From NCBI GenBank assembly GCA_032207245.1, contig CM063505.1:179067296-179131295 (forward strand): 64,000 nt of DNA, in the 5' to 3' direction. The notes beneath the pieces were generated by a model that worked only from the letters and a program-made list of their open reading frames with translations, was not told the origin of the DNA and searched no databases. The position numbers and the translations under genes were made by a program. Positions 38,501 to 48,565 of the stretch are shown in pieces; the first letter of the stretch is position 1, and every line of letters begins with the position of its first letter. Origin of the DNA: Pardosa pseudoannulata. Taxonomy: Eukaryota; Arthropoda; Arachnida; Araneae; Lycosidae.

Positions 38501-41500
38501 TTTTTTAGACACCAATAACAACAGTTTCAACTCTGATAACCCTATCTGAAAGTAGCACTATTTAATAGATTTAAACAATATAAACAGAAAAAATTAAAAA
38601 ACTGATATTTTTGACAATTTATTAATTATACGTAGAAATATGTTTCATAAAAGATTAGTCCATTCACTACAGATGTAGTATTGCTATTTTGACACGATTA
38701 TAATACAGGTAAAAGTCCCAGTAAATTTATTTTTCAAATTTTGAGTTTTTTCTCATTTGAAAATTTTATTTATTTTTCCCCATTATATATTTTTTTCTGT
38801 TATTTTATGCTGATTTTTTTAAAGTTTATTTAGTTTTGCCAATTTGGTGACTTTTTGTAGCTAATGGCAAAAAATGTCGCCAAGTGGGCTATAAACAATG
38901 GCTGTTCCATGAATCTGTATATGAGCCAATCCCCCACTTTAGGTTTATGAAATGTCCCAAAAATTCTCGGCCTATACATGAAAATATAGTGTATTAATAA
39001 ATGAAAGAAAATTTTACAGTGCACAACATTATCACCCAGAAAGATTAAAAATTAAATTTATTTTTTAATTCTAACAAAATTGTAATAAATACCATCACAC
39101 AATGCTCCATTATCAAAAGAAATGGATGAACTTCCAAACATCGTCCTAATAACTGCAGTAAATTTGGATGCTTCAAATCTCTAAAGAGGAAACATTTTAG
39201 TTAGGATGTACAATAGATAAAACACTTTCGGCTAAAATATTACAAGTTAAAGTAAGATTAAAAATTCTCTTAAATTCATATACATAAATAGATATAAATG
39301 AAATAGATATGATTTTAATATTTTATTATTATAAAGACAAAATAACCATACTTTCAGTTAAAAATAAGAAAATAGAAGGCTCATTAATTATAAACTAAAG
39401 ATTACTTAATATAAAATATCTAATTTGCATTATAACTTTATATTTATCTTTTGACTCTCCTGAAAAAGAAACTGTTGGTTTTAATTATTAAATGACAACA
39501 AGATTATATTTACTTTTCTACATGACCAGAGAACTAAAAAATCTATTTTTAAAAAGTAGGAGCTTGTAAGCCCTTGCTTTTTAAATTTTCCTTACTTTTA
39601 ATTTTCTTATTTCAACTATCAGAAAATTTTTACTTCAGGAATAGCCTAAAGATATTTAACACCATAATTATAAGTAAATTGCATTAATACCTGAAATAAC
39701 TTATAACTTTACAATTTTTAAAATTATTTCTGGTTTAAAAAAAAAGGAAAATAACCTAAATGGGCGAGTTTCTTGTAAATACTGCATGTGCTCAGTAGCT
39801 GTGGCATCAACTCGTAAAATTTTGACAACCACTCTTGTTTTCTCTTCTGTCTGTACAATGTTATATGCTTCTCCTTCAACTGCTTGACCATACCAAGTAC
39901 TTCCAACTTCACGGAGATATTTGAGTTGATGTCGTGGAAAATTAACCTGATGTTCATCTAAAAAAGTAATGTAAAAACTTTAGAAGCAATAAAATTGGAC
40001 AAAAAAAATAATTTATTTAATGAAACAGAAAAAGTATAGTATAACCAAAAATTTAAAACAGTATACATAAAAATCAGCAGTACGTACAGATAATTAATGA
40101 AAGGAATAAATTCAGACAAAAAAAATAACAGCTAGATCACAAGCAACAATAACACTGGCTTAATTTTGAAACTTTCTTGACATAACAATAATGAACATCA
40201 TTGCTAGCTAATTTTTTAGTATTAATTTGGGAGATAATTTGCAGAATGCTCTAATATACCAAAAACTTTTTATTACTCTTATTAAATCCTGCTCTGTAGC
40301 ATTATCTCATTAGAACAAGCTGTAATTTGCTATCACAGCAAGATTCCTCTGACTATGATAGCAAGTTCTTAATATTTCAATATGCTAGAATTGTTACCAT
40401 TGTTCAACACTTACTACAACAAGATTACTTAAAAATTCTTAAGTAAGAATGTAAAATATGGTTTTCTGGTAATGCTTCTTGTAAGAAACGAGTAAAACTT
40501 AATAATCTCATTTTCTTTTCTTTCCTATAACACTTCGTATAAACATCTTCATATAAATATGTCTAGCAACTAAGAAATATTTTTTCAGTTCCTCTTTAAG
40601 AAAAAATGGATTTTCTTATTTGAGATATAAATATAAATTTTTTTTAACCACCTTTGAAAAAAAAGATCTAAAGTCATTAAAACTCCACAATTGAGAAACA
40701 TTATAATGTTCTTTACTAGATGTAATTTTATAGTTTAGTTTGTTATGAGCATTATAATCTACTTTTTATTATAAAAGAACTGATTAGGATAAGATCTACT
40801 ACTTAAAATTTATTTCATTCCTATGACTTAAAAGTTTTATTTAAACATACATCTTCTATGAACATCCATGAAGTAGAGGAATTAAAATCTACTTCAGTAC
40901 AGAAAGTTACATCCTATTTGTTTGGTCTTTTAATTCTAATATTATATAAAGAAGCAGTACAGGTACAGTTTTAGGTTCAATTTAAAAGGAACATTGCTTA
41001 AAATTACTTGTTTCCAATTCAAATTTTATTGTTCTTTTTTAAATTTTAACTTAATTTCTACTTGTCCATCCCTCTGAAGAACTATAATATGTTTAATAAG
41101 CTTAATAACATTCATATTGCTGTAGGTGTAAAGATGATCTTCTAAATGAGAAAATGGTGCATTCCTTTATGATAGTCTATAAAAGCTGATCCAGGTAGTT
41201 TGCATTTTGTTGAATAAGATGTTTTAGTATAAAAGAGGTGTACAGAACATATTTTTTTAGTTATTTGCAATGTCTTCAATTTGGTATTTTAACACTCATC
41301 TATCATAATGTCTTTCCAATTTAAGCATAGAGACTGTTTTGATAACTAAGCCTTGGGTAGTAGATGTTAAATCCACACATATGATACATAATCTTCTAAT
41401 CCTAGGTTTTTGTTAAAAAGTAATGAAATCTTATGGTGCTTTTTGGTTTAGTTTGGTTTGGATATCTACATTCTACTTTTTTGGCAATACAAAAGCTAAT

Positions 41501-43386
41501 GAAACCAAGACCTACTGCTTAAACCTGATTCTAAATGGTTACAAATATTCATGCCTCAGTGGGATTTGAACCCACAAACTCTGGTACCTAAGATCAGAAC
41601 ACTAACCATTCAATCATAGTTTGGCGATACTTTTTGGCTAACACCACCATATTACAACTATAAAGATATACTTTTACAGAAATAAATAAATCTAAAAGAG
41701 ATCTATAGATTAATCTATAATTTTACAGAAATAAATAAATCTAAAAGAGATCTATAGATTAATCTTAACAAATATACAAAGAGTTAAGTGAAGAAACAGA
41801 AAGTATTACAATTTATCATATTGAAAATCATATTGGTTAATAAAGTTAAATCATAATAAGTTAAATTTCATTTGTGCAATATAACTTTTTAAATTAAACA
41901 GCATTAAATACAATTACCAGAAGTATAAAGTTAAATATTAGAGTAAATTTACATTTGGAAAAGCAATTTAAAAAACATCATTAAGTTAGCCATACTTTCC
42001 TCAATACACTATTTTTTTTAATATTAGTTTTTAAAGTTAAAACAAAATTACAATAAATATAAACTTTACATACCAAACCAATCTTGAAGTGAAATTTTTC
42101 CAAAAGACCCAGTAAAGCGAGCAGGTCTTACATTTTCTGATACTGTTTCTAAACCTCGGCTCCTAATTTCTGGTAAAGGTTCAAAAACAACTTCATCTGG
42201 GCTTATTCCAGTTGGAAGACTAAATTGATTGCTCGATGGAGGTGGAAAAATAGTGAACTCAGTAAGATTTTCAGCAGGTGGCAAAGACTGCTCATGGACT
42301 GAATTTGAAAGTCTGTGCTGCCTTTGAGTAAGCTGGAAGCAACAATCAAAATATTTATATTATATATATATGTCAGGTCTAAAAAATGGGTAGTTAGAAA
42401 TTACATGAGTTATAAACAATTTTAAAAAGGGAACTCTTTTATAATAATAAAATAAATGAAAAAGACCCATGCTTGCATAAGCTTTTAGGATAATCCAGTC
42501 AGGCAGAAGCATTTTAGAAGATTTTGATGAGTTTGCAAACAGATAAGAGTCAGCGCGTGGACATGGAACTGTGAACACACTCTACGTGCATCTTCAAAGA
42601 ATAAATGAAAATGGCCCAAGTTTTGCTTAAATGAAACGATTTAATAAACTTATTATTATCAAGAAAGACTGTTTTCCATTCTCCTTAATACTCGACATTT
42701 CATATATATATATATATATAAGTATTTATATATATATGTATATATATATGTGTGTATACATATATACGTGTATACATATATATATACATACTCAATTTGT
42801 TTCTTAAATTTTACAAATCGGATTAAAACCATCATACATATATTTTTCATACATTTATTTTTTACATATATTTTTCTTGAAATTTTATTTAAAGTGTTTA
42901 AATAAAATTATTACTAAAAATTATTACTAATTTTATTATAAAATTATTATTATTATAAAATTTAATCACTTGGTACCTTTATGATCAAATATTAAAACAT
43001 GAATTCAGTTGAACTAATACACAAAGTTTTCCATTACAGATTGAGATATAATTAGCAGATTATATTTATTAAAATATAGGTACAAGAAAATTTGAATAAG
43101 ATTAAAATCATTTATTATTTAAAAATGCAAAACAAGTGCTCACAACACTGAAAGAAATCAATCAACAAAAAAACTTTAATTTTGCCTTTGTTTACCTTCT
43201 AATTGTATGCAACATTAGAGGGTAAACAAAGGCAAAAAGAATAACTACTGAATTAAAAACACAATCACAATAATAATACCTTTTTCCACTTGTCACGACA
43301 CCATATACATCCTATAAATATGAGAATAATTCCAGTCACTCCACATACTGTGCTAGCAATAAATATCACAGAATGATCCACAGCAT
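28766..43386 (-). CDS. LMTK: Lemur tail kinase (LMTK/AATYK family), nine exons, 5' partial
   Basis: Membrane-anchored kinase of the LMTK family. Exons in coding order: 43386-43280, 42332-42074, 39957-39756, 39180-39093, 37444-37314, 35784-35700, 34634-34516, 33580-33431, 29528-28766. All phases agree. Exon 1 here encodes a transmembrane helix (SVIFIASTVCGVTGIILIFI) followed by basic residues. A juxtamembrane linker with FTGSFGKISLQDWFG follows. The kinase domain has the glycine-rich strand EVGSTWYGQAVEG, the ATP lysine in VVVKIL, HTD at the HRD position, GDYG at DFG, APE in RWCAPESLL, and EANIWSLGILLWE. The invariant Asn of the catalytic loop is Ser (TDVAAHSC), so phosphotransfer may be weak or absent. 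After the kinase come FESRWNSLQP and a ~230-residue acidic, Ser-rich tail ending TLSDSD, much shorter than the long tails of vertebrate LMTKs. The signal-peptide/ectodomain exon is missing from view. LMTKs act in membrane trafficking and neurite growth (family knowledge). Confidence 0.88.
30742..30920 (-). repeat. tRNA-derived SINE, best-preserved copy
   Basis: On the minus strand it starts with a pol III A box-like TGGCCGAATGGTTAGGGCG and a B box GGTTCGAATCCC, followed by a tRNA-unrelated body: ccattcggaattggctttaa, agcagtaggtcccagtctca, ttagccctcgtgttgcaaaa and agtagaccgtagcgctcc. No intact tRNA fold continues past the B box, so this is a SINE and not a tRNA gene. Less decayed and more GC-rich than the other copies, so probably young. 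Confidence 0.85.
33015..33180 (-). repeat. tRNA-derived SINE copy, decayed
   Basis: agagtgctacactc, a poly-T expansion, then gaaggctggaagctactgtt and acagtactctaccaatttag. Same order as the intact copy, but heavily mutated. Confidence 0.6.
33431..33580 (-). CDS. LMTK: LMTK exon: αF-αG
   Basis: Encodes SLGILLWEILEFGKLPYMGL and SDDDVVQKVL. Donor GACATGAT|GTAAGT. Confidence 0.86.
33581..34515. other. LMTK intron
   Basis: AT-rich intron with nothing recognisable. Confidence 0.7.
34516..34634 (-). CDS. LMTK: LMTK exon: activation segment to αF start
   Basis: Acceptor ttccag. Encodes DDFYCLGDVAFPVRWCAPES to ITREANIW. Donor ATATG|GTTGGT, chosen because it rebuilds the Trp codon and the ANIWSLG motif. 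Confidence 0.85.
34635..35699. other. LMTK intron
   Basis: AT-rich intron with nothing recognisable. Confidence 0.7.
35700..35784 (-). CDS. LMTK: LMTK exon: catalytic loop and DYG
   Basis: Encodes DVAAHSCLVTSDIIIKLGDY and GTAVHLHK. The catalytic Asp is kept, but the metal-binding Asn of the HRDxxxxN loop is Ser. Donor AAG|GTATGC. Confidence 0.87.
35785..37313. other. LMTK intron
   Basis: Contains a decayed SINE copy at about 36333-36490. Otherwise nothing seen. Confidence 0.7.
36333..36490 (-). repeat. tRNA-derived SINE copy, decayed
   Basis: ttggagtgcaatggccaa, tttttgcaacacaaaggata, agacctactgtttaaaatc, then a degenerate B box (caatttgaacc) and cctaatcattta. Confidence 0.7.
37314..37444 (-). 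CDS. LMTK: LMTK exon: αD-αE to the HRD histidine
   Basis: Acceptor tttacag. Encodes DLKTYLIEQRKMPEMLLKNG, then ILRMACNISAALQHMHDQGF and VH. The donor AC|GTATGT splits the Thr of HTD. Confidence 0.87.
37445..39092. other. LMTK intron
   Basis: AT-rich intron with nothing recognisable. Confidence 0.65.
39093..39180 (-). CDS. LMTK: LMTK exon: kinase αC-β5
   Basis: Encodes RDLKHPNLLQLLGRCLEVHP, then FLLIMEHC (gatekeeper/hinge region) and VM. Donor ATG|GTATTT is preferred; a second phase-0 donor (TGT|GTGATG) lies six bases earlier. Confidence 0.85.
39181..39755. other. LMTK intron
   Basis: AT-rich intron with nothing recognisable. Confidence 0.7.
39756..39957 (-). CDS. LMTK: LMTK exon: kinase N-lobe, glycine loop and ATP lysine
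   Basis: Begins EHQVNFPRHQLKYLREVG and contains TRVVVKILRVDATATEHMQY (β3 lysine). Donor TTTAG|GTTATT. Confidence 0.87.
40745..40925 (-). repeat. tRNA-derived SINE copy, decayed
   Basis: gagcattataatctactttt, ataagatctactacttaaaa, catccatgaagtagaggaat, ctacttcagtacagaaagtt. Same order as the intact copy, with an insertion in the middle. Confidence 0.55.
41440..41632 (-). repeat. tRNA-derived SINE copy
   Basis: tacattctacttttttggca, gacctactgcttaaacctga, and tgggatttgaacccacaaac holding the inverted B box, then cactaaccattcaatcatag. Flanked by ttggttt-type words on both sides (ggtttagtttggttt and agtttggcg). Confidence 0.8.
41672..41765. repeat. Perfect 45-bp tandem duplication, period 49
   Basis: The block ttttacagaaataaataaat...gattaatct occurs at 41672 and again at 41721 without a mismatch that I can see. 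A recent tandem duplication or an assembly artefact. Confidence 0.88.
42074..42332 (-). CDS. LMTK: LMTK exon: juxtamembrane region
   Basis: Starts LTQRQHRLSNSV and ends RPARFTGSFGKISLQDWF plus one base of a split Asp codon. Donor TTTG|GTATGT. Proline-rich middle (IFPPPSSNQF). Confidence 0.85.
42333..43279. other. LMTK intron with a (TA)n/(CATA)n microsatellite
   Basis: An imperfect (TA)n tract occupies about 42702-42790. Nothing else recognised. Confidence 0.7.
43280..43386 (-). CDS. LMTK: LMTK exon: transmembrane segment
   Basis: Acceptor tttttag at 43388-43387, donor AAAAAG|GTATTA. Encodes AVDHS, then about 20 hydrophobic residues, then the stop-transfer CRDKWKK. Confidence 0.82.
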
Positions 43387-43691
43387 CTAAAAACATAAAA
43401 AATTTTGTTACAGTTTTCTTTGACAAGTTGAATATACTGAACAAGACGAGGGACTAAAAAGAAACTCTGTGTTACTATACTGACACAATTCTATGTGAAA
43501 TGAGTTTATTTGATAAAACTTTTAAATAATTGCCTAAATTAATAATTAAACTGAACTTTTTAATATTTGCCTTTAAGGTTTAATTTTAAATAAAACCTTA
43601 AAGAATGAGAATTGGGTAATTCATACTAGAAGTTATTTCTAATGCCATTAAAAACTTCTGTAACTTTTTCTTGACACTTTTTGCCTTTCCA

Positions 43692-43791
43692 NNNNNNNNN
43701 NNNNNNNNNNNNNNNNNNNNNNNNNNNNNNNNNNNNNNNNNNNNNNNNNNNNNNNNNNNNNNNNNNNNNNNNNNNNNNNNNNNNNNNNNNN
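43692..43791. other. Assembly gap, exactly 100 N
   Basis: A run of exactly 100 N is the usual placeholder for a gap of unknown length. It could hide the first LMTK exon. Confidence 0.98.
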
Positions 43792-43799
43792 CAGGTGCT

Positions 43800-44000
43800 G
43801 ATCTAGTGGTAAAGCTAAAGATAAATTAGACCCTATATCACCTGATAAATGTTTGTTTGGATAAATAGACATTGATTACTTTGGACCTTTTTGCAAGAAT
43901 TTGTCATTGAAAACACAAACGTTTTTGTTTTCGCACATGCTCATTGTGTTCTACATCTAATGTCCTAAAGGTATATAGAGAATTTAATTGAAACAATGTA
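43800..44000 (+). pseudogene. Possible BEL/Pao-type retroelement integrase fragment
   Basis: At about 43866-43893 the plus strand reads IDIDYFGPF, resembling the start of the integrase core of BEL/Pao retrotransposons, preceded by ISPDKCLF and a stop codon. Several stops follow and no further motif is preserved. The fragment abuts the assembly gap, which may hide more of the element. Low confidence from one short motif. Confidence 0.3.
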
Positions 44001-44095
44001 AATTCATAGGGTCATACTCAGTCTAAATAAAAAAATTAAACAGCTGTATCAGTAAACTAATTTATTAATGTATTTAACATGCAAAAAACTTATTC

Positions 44096-44152
<57 letters not shown>
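44096..44152. repeat. (TA)n microsatellite
   Basis: About 28 TA units with one phase break. Confidence 0.95.
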
Positions 44153-44158
<6 letters not shown>

Positions 44159-44617
44159 TAATAGGGATTCACTCCCTCAGTCTTTTATTAGATTACTTCA
44201 TTTCATTACATTGTTAGTCTGCATGATTTTCCACATTATATATATATGAAGGAATTGATGCCATTTAAAAGAAAATACAAACTATTACTTTTTTTGTTTG
44301 GTATTATTTTTTTAGGGCAACAAGAAGACATGAAAAAAAAATGATTTATTTAAACCAAGGGTGAAAAAATCATCAGTACAATAGAGAAGAAATAAATTAT
44401 TAACATTAGTAATTAATATGAAATATAAACAATTATTTATTACAATAAAATGTTATTAAGCTCTTAGTAAACCATAACAATTCTAATAAACTTTGAGCAA
44501 ACATATCAAATTAGACTATGATTTTGTCAGCTTTTATGATTATAAACTCTTATCTTTTTTTTAAATACTTTTAAACACAAATCTTGATCCAATTACTTGT
44601 CATATTTACTTTAACTT

Positions 44618-44830
44618 GCTTGTTTTTGGTTTAGAAGACCATTGTCATTTTGTTACAAGAAATAAAGACTGAAACCAACAACTTAAAGCCAATTCTGAAA
44701 TGCTGTATGCATCCCAAGATATTCTGCCCATATGGTCCTACCAGCAGCTGGATTTGAATCTTCATTCTGAAAACGGAGTGCAGCACCTACCTATTTTGAA
44801 CTCATTCAGTCATTTAGGTTGAGAATCATA
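44618..44830 (-). repeat. tRNA-derived SINE copy, decayed
   Basis: ttggtttagaagaccattgt, gactgaaaccaacaacttaa, agccaattctgaaatgctgt, ggatttgaatcttcattctg. Contains an insertion near cccatatggtcctaccagca. Confidence 0.6.
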
Positions 44831-45391
44831 ATAAGTAAAATAAAATAGAGATATTTTGATTCTTTATGAATATCAAATAGTTTTTTTTAATTAGTAAAAA
44901 ATATTTACAAAATTGAGTTTTAAGCAGTGCTATTTTGGACCATAGCGTTTTCTATGATCATCAAAAATATTTTTACACATTTTAATGAAATATACAAGGC
45001 AGTGAAGCAGATCTTCTCAGTATAATGCAAATCTTTAAAAAGCCTCCTAAATAAGTGCTATGATATCTATACTTATATACCACTCTCTTTTTGGTGCATC
45101 TTAATGTGGTTGCCTCTCTATATCATAATATGCTATGGCACTGAAACTGTAGAATATATTTAGAAAAAGGAATTGAACATTAATTTAACTATTATAAGAA
45201 GTACAGTAATATCCGATTATAACGATTATTATTGGGTATTAATACCCAATAAAGTACTGCGTATTCCATAATTGTTTTACCCAACTTTCCTAATATTTCT
45301 TGAATTATCAAAATCTCTCATATTTATTGGTTCTGGACAATGAGTCAATTTCAATAATACAACAAGATAGCAAAAAAGAATTTTTTTTTTA

Positions 45392-45717
45392 TTAAGAACT
45401 ATTTACAACTTTGTTTTTTATCCTTTTGTGACGTTTGCGTTTACTCACTTTTTCAACAGGTAAAGTAGGTTTGATTTTTTTCTTCTTGCAAGACAAAGGA
45501 TTTGGCCCTTTAATTTTCTTTCTCTTTTTTTGTGGAACAGCCTGTTCACAAAAGTTTCAACTTTTAATTTTTTAATAATTTCATTTTGGTATTCTGGACC
45601 TTTTAGTTTTTCTTGCATCTTCAAATCTACAGTATCTGTATTCATCTGGGAAGGTTTTTCTAAATTAATTGCATTATACCTCAAATACAAAAGTGGAACT
45701 CCAAGTAATTCTCTACA
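45392..45717 (-). CDS. UTP23: UTP23 exon 3, frameshifted
   Basis: Acceptor tttttcag. The first part is in frame (CRELLGVPLLYLRYNAINLE). The conserved lysine-rich tail (GPNPLSCKKKKIKPTLPVEK, RKRHKRIKN) is in the next frame and ends at TAA 45394-45392. AATAAA follows at once at 45393-45388. Confidence 0.85.
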
Positions 45718-48511
45718 CTGAAAAATAAAAAATAAGTAAAATGATACATAAATTTTAACATTTAATGATACAAGAAGAAATAGTAAAGTCTATTACTTAT
45801 TGGAAAATTTACTGAATAAGCAAGAAACAATATTAAAGAAACATACAATTATTAAAAGAAATTAAAACTGAATTATTACAGCAATTTTAAAACACACATT
45901 AAGGTAATAAATATCATAAGTATGAGGGGAGAGAATATTCTAAAGAACTAATTACTTCCTTTTCTTAAAGTCTACTTGTTTTTGTTGTAGGTTGGTCTAA
46001 AAGCATTCAGTCTATTTTATTATTACACAAAGGATGATGAAGCTGGAATAGGCTGCTTAAAGCTGATTCTGAATGGCTACAAATACTCATGCTAGTAGTG
46101 GGATCAATTATATGTGAATTCATTATAAATAATAGTTGGTGTAGCATAAGGGAGGGGAACAAAGGGGTGCTCACTAGGGCTGGATGATATCAGAAATTTA
46201 ATATTGTGATATATCCCCAAATTGATACATCGTGATAATACTTTAAAGTAGAAGGGTATATTAGTATTTTTGAATAGTTTTAGCTTTCTTTCATTCCAAA
46301 CCTTTTTTTTCTTGGTAATTAAATGGTAATGGCAATTACAATTTGATCCTAAAAATTAGGATTTCTGAAAGGTAAAAACAATTTTTTAGAAGTAATTCAT
46401 TTTAACACTTAAAAGAGAAAAAATATATATTGTTCAGAAATAATTTGTTTTGAAACTAAAGAGAATTGTTTATTCAAATTGGAAATTCTTACTGTTAATT
46501 CATATTGCCTATATGCCAAATTATATTTCTCCCAAATCAAATTAAACTCCTTTCACTGGTAAACAGATCTTCAGTACCGGATTCTGTGGGTTTGAATTTC
46601 GCTCCTGGCATGGATGGTCAGAGCCATTCAGAATCAGCTTTAAGAAGTAGGTGTCGTCCAATAGCCTTATTGCCCATCCTATACAGTTCTTTGTTAGGGC
46701 TAGTACAATCTCTATTGCTGAATATAATATTAGACACACACACACACAACATTTGATGCTAAAAATGATTTTCTTCAGTGGAAAAAAAATAATGTTACTG
46801 TAACACTCAGTAGATTTAATCAAATCAAGTTCAAGAATTTTGTGGAAGAAAATTTTTTTTCTTTATATCTTAATATTTCTCTTGGTCATAAATGTTTTAT
46901 CTTCATATTTACTAGTGAGATTTTTCTTGAAGTAGGCAGGATAGTAACAAAAAAGAGATATTAAGTTTCAGAAGGAAAACATTGTGTTACTTTGTTTTAG
47001 AGTACTTAATTATTTTTATTTTAACTTATTATTTCTTTTGCATACTGTACTGCTTGAATAAAGCATACACTTATACTATAAAAATTAAATTTTATTTTTG
47101 TATAGTCTACATAAATCAGACTTGTTTCCCTATGGTCTTTGAGTTTGACTTGTTTCCCCAACATTTTCAAACTTAAGTAGGTAGATCCTTAGGTAATGAC
47201 AGCCATACAAGATACTACAAACAATAAATTTATTGTAGAGAATATATTCTCTACCTTTTCTGAATGACTTTTAAGTAGAAAGATAAGCCTGTGAGTTCTT
47301 ATTGATGAAGACAGGTTTTTATTGATAAATACAAAGGAAGAAAGAAATAAAATTTTTATCAAGATATCTGACACTATAGCATGTTTCCAGAATGATGATA
47401 AATCATAAAATTTATATTTCATAAGAGATTAAAGTAAATTCACACTTTACTATGGAAAACTTGAAACTATGACTGTATTGTTTATCAATACATTATCAAA
47501 TATAAATATTTAAGAATCGTGATAACAATAATAAAATTCTGCTTTGCTGATATATCAGCACTAGAGATACAGTTTTCTCTCTGCGTACAATAGAGTGGAT
47601 CACCAAAAAGACATCTCGAATATTCTACATAAATCAATATAAAGTAATACTTCTAGCTACCGTATTTGTTTGATGTATTTACCTGCATACTTAATATAAA
47701 CTCAAGCCAGAAAATCTAGTTTTGAAGATTATCATGTCTCAGTCAAGGTCTTTGGTACTCAATATATCCTGATACATACATACGATAATTTTGATAAAAA
47801 ATAGAACTTCATTAGTACCCTGTTTCTGCATCCATTACTAGTTTGCAACAAATATTCCAAAGACATTTAAATTTACTGCTTCATAGAAAAGCCAGTGATA
47901 TGTACATGTATATTTTGGATAACTTTGATTATAATAGCCAGAGTGACATGTGCAAAGGCTGATGTATCTCCTCAATAGTTTGCTGTTTGCTCGTTTTATC
48001 TTCTATCAACATCAGAAGCTTATGGTGCTTCAGGTGTGTGTATATATGTATATATATATATACACATACATACACACACAAAAAAATATAAATAAATAAA
48101 TAAATGTCTGGAATCATGTTAATTGTCTAAAATATTATAAAATTATATGAAAATAAACAAAAAGTAGTCATAGACAATTTTCAGTTCATCAAAAAATGGA
48201 AACAGCAAAATAATAAATGAAAATATCAATATGCAATTTATGTCTTTTAGGAAAAAAAAAAAAAAAAAACCTTCTGCAAACATACCACTAAATTAAATGT
48301 ATCTTTCATTTGTAAATATTTCATTTTTGATACATACCATCAAATAATTTGGCAATTAGATATTATTTAAATCTTTAAATTTTGATTTAAATAATTTTAT
48401 AGCATCAAAAATGATGTAATAGCATAGCTACCAACATACCAACTTTGAAAATCTTGCGATATTGCATATTAAATGTGGGAGCTAAAAATATAGGTTGAAT
48501 ATTCATTCTTA

Positions 48512-48565
<54 letters not shown>

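Larger units (their letters stand above)
39958..42073. other. LMTK intron
   Basis: Holds two SINE copies and a 49-bp tandem duplication. No gene seen. Confidence 0.7.
43387..45391. other. Region between LMTK and UTP23: assembly gap, possible retroelement remnant, SINE
   Basis: The missing first LMTK exon(s) should lie here or further upstream; none could be identified. The region includes the N gap, a (TA)n tract (44096-44152), a SINE copy, and a 20-bp palindrome at 45231-45250 (ATTGGGTATTAATACCCAAT). Confidence 0.6.

Noticed and set aside
43648..43872. Minus-strand open frame across the N run
   Set aside because: The frame passes only because N codons are not stops. No family resemblance on that strand.
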